DNA from: Planctomycetia bacterium
GTDB taxonomy: Bacteria; Planctomycetota; Planctomycetia; Pirellulales; UBA7805
Direction of reading: 5' to 3'
Assembly (NCBI GenBank): GCA_021413585.1
Contig: JAIOQB010000221.1
Span: forward strand, 1 to 33,981
Length of the DNA stretch: 33,981 nt
This document shows, in pieces, positions 32,877 through 33,981 of this stretch (its first letter is position 1; every line of letters starts with the position of its first letter). Both the position numbers and the translations under genes were made by a program. The notes beneath the pieces were generated by a model. The model was not told the origin of the DNA. It did no database searches and saw nothing but the letters and a program-made list of their open reading frames with translations.

Positions 32877-33806
32877 CTACGAAGCCGGAAACGCCGACGC
32901 GGGAATCTTGATCTCAAGCGTTGTAGTTTTGTCCGGCTCGATCTTGATCGGCAGCACGCCGCGGGAGAGGGGCTGCTTCTGGCCGTTGATCTCCACGCCG
33001 CCGTATTCCTTCAGTGCCTCGTGCCACAGTTGCAGCTTGAGGTTAATGCCCGCGGGAAGATTCTTGATTTCAAACTTGCCTTCGGGATTCGTCACCGCCA
33101 CGTAGCCGTTGTCGCGCGGCAGCAGGTAGGCGCTCATCCAGGGGTGGATGCTGCACGCCACACCGGCCGGGGCGGTCATTGGCTTGGCCGGCTCGTACAT
33201 CACCGCCTGCCCCGGGCTGAGCGTTTGATTGAATTCCGGGTTGCCCCGGATCAGCGTGTTGTGCGAGATCGGGTCGCTGTTGATGATCTTGAGCTTCTGG
33301 CCTACCTGGATCGTGGCGACGTGGGTCAGGAACAAGCAGGTCTTCTGGTCGAAGGAAACCTCGCTCCCTTTTTTCGCCACCGCCGATTCGTGGACGTTTT
33401 CTCCCTTCAGGCCCTGCGCGAAGATGGCCACGTTGGCCAGGCCGCCGCCGGAGGGATTGATGACGAGGTTGTCGTTCACCACCGGGTGGCCGCCGGGCTG
33501 GCACACTTCAAGGTCTTTGTTGATCAACACCACGCCCGGCTTGGGCGGAGCGCCGACGACGACGATCGTCCCTTGGATCGTTCCCCAGCCGGTGGCTTTC
33601 TGCGCGTCGGCCGCGCCGGCCCCTTCGGCGGGGGCCGCCTTGGCGACGATCTTCGCGCGGAACTCGCCGGCCGCCTCCGCATTGGGCTGGAACTGGTCGA
33701 CCATGGACTGATGACAGCCGGTCTGACTGAGCGCAACAGCGACCACGGCCACGGCACATGCCGCAGCCCAGCTTCCTGTCGCGCGATTGGCTGAACCTGC
33801 CGTCAT
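32877..33806 (-). CDS. Exported cupredoxin-like copper protein
   Basis: From ATG 33806 the product has 309 residues. A hydrophobic signal (SWAAACAVAVVAVALSQTG) is followed by Cys31; the lipobox SQTGC is imperfect at -3, so lipidation is uncertain. The core is a beta-rich cupredoxin-like domain in which His172 (SDPISHNTLI), Cys208, His211 and Met214 (ACSIHPWM) could form a type 1 or related copper site. It is followed by a carboxypeptidase-regulatory-like beta segment (YVAVTNPEGKFEIKNLPAG). Similar proteins occur near planctomycete oxidases; a role as periplasmic electron carrier or copper store is an inference. It lies 68 nt before the cytochrome c gene. A longer start at 33848 is possible. 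Confidence 0.8.
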   Translation of the reverse strand: MTAGSANRATGSWAAACAVAVVAVALSQTGCHQSMVDQFQPNAEAAGEFRAKIVAKAAPAEGAGAADAQKATGWGTIQGTIVVVGAPPKPGVVLINKDLEVCQPGGHPVVNDNLVINPSGGGLANVAIFAQGLKGENVHESAVAKKGSEVSFDQKTCLFLTHVATIQVGQKLKIINSDPISHNTLIRGNPEFNQTLSPGQAVMYEPAKPMTAPAGVACSIHPWMSAYLLPRDNGYVAVTNPEGKFEIKNLPAGINLKLQLWHEALKEYGGVEINGQKQPLSRGVLPIKIEPDKTTTLEIKIPASAFPAS

Positions 33807-33892
33807 CAAATCACTCGCGTTGCAAAACACGTTTACGTTTCCCAGCACTCGGCCGAATTAAAGGAATCCATCAGCGAAATCACCCCGCGGTT

Positions 33893-33981
33893 TCATTGCG
33901 TGGGCAGCGGAACCTTGATGTCGCCGAGGTTGTTCTCGCCCGGCTTGAGCGTCATCTTAAACAGGCCGAAGTTCCACTTGG
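33893..33981 (-). CDS. C-terminal end of an unidentified protein (partial)
   Basis: The last 89 bases on the minus strand are an open frame that ends at TGA 33893-33895. The visible 28 residues finish with KMTLKPGENNLGDIKVPLPTQ minus nothing further; they read KWNFGLFKMTLKPGE then NNLGDIKVPLPTQ. The pattern looks like the last strands of a beta-sandwich protein. The gap to the cupredoxin start is 86 nt, so this may be the upstream member of the same operon. No family assignment is possible. Confidence 0.6.
   Translation of the reverse strand, partial: KWNFGLFKMTLKPGENNLGDIKVPLPTQ

Overview
The window is high-GC bacterial DNA that most likely comes from a planctomycete of the Pirellulales type. 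The inference rests on the combination of a DUF1571 secreted protein, a multi-EF-hand secreted protein, a bacterial TMEM43-like protein, a cytochrome c oxidase cluster with a PDZ/cytochrome c lipoprotein, frequent GTG and TTG starts, and intergenic spaces full of short palindromic repeats. No rRNA, tRNA, CRISPR array, transposase or prophage gene was seen.

Bases 1-2802 (+) hold a large TPR-type membrane protein, cut by the left edge and broken by an apparent 1-nt frameshift near 560-580. Bases 3084-8783 (+) are a flagellar regulatory and assembly block: flhA, flhF (10-nt overlap with flhA), flhG/fleN and the flagellar sigma factor fliA. FlhA is the export gate, FlhF and FlhG are the GTPase/ATPase pair that sets flagellar position and number, and FliA transcribes late flagellar genes. 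The FliA antagonist flgM lies separately at 11277-11552, behind more than 600 nt of gene-free DNA with a good promoter-like sequence. Between them, on the minus strand, are a small conserved-looking ORF and an EF-hand protein. Then follow a Fur-family regulator (+, possibly leaderless), purB (-), a TMEM43-like membrane protein (+), a DUF1571 secreted protein (-), an HD-domain phosphohydrolase (-) and a large secreted protein (+).

Bases 20845-33981 (-) form one long respiratory cluster, transcribed from right to left: the tail of an unknown gene, a cupredoxin-like protein, a PDZ plus two-haem cytochrome c lipoprotein, coxB (CuA subunit II), coxA (A2-type subunit I), ctaA (haem A synthase), ctaB (haem O synthase), coxC (subunit III with a very large inserted loop), coxD (subunit IV), an ABC-2 transporter pair, a SCO-type copper chaperone, a DUF420 membrane protein and a small CxxC membrane protein. 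Together they encode an aa3-type oxidase, its haem A supply, its copper-site maturation and probable electron donors. Overlapping start/stop codons (ctaA/ctaB, ATPase/permease, permease/SCO) argue for co-transcription.

The least ordinary aspect is the intergenic space. At least eight families of short inverted-repeat elements occupy the gaps. Several are present in two or three copies, two start exactly 11 nt after a stop codon, and one copy is read through as protein inside the HD-domain gene.
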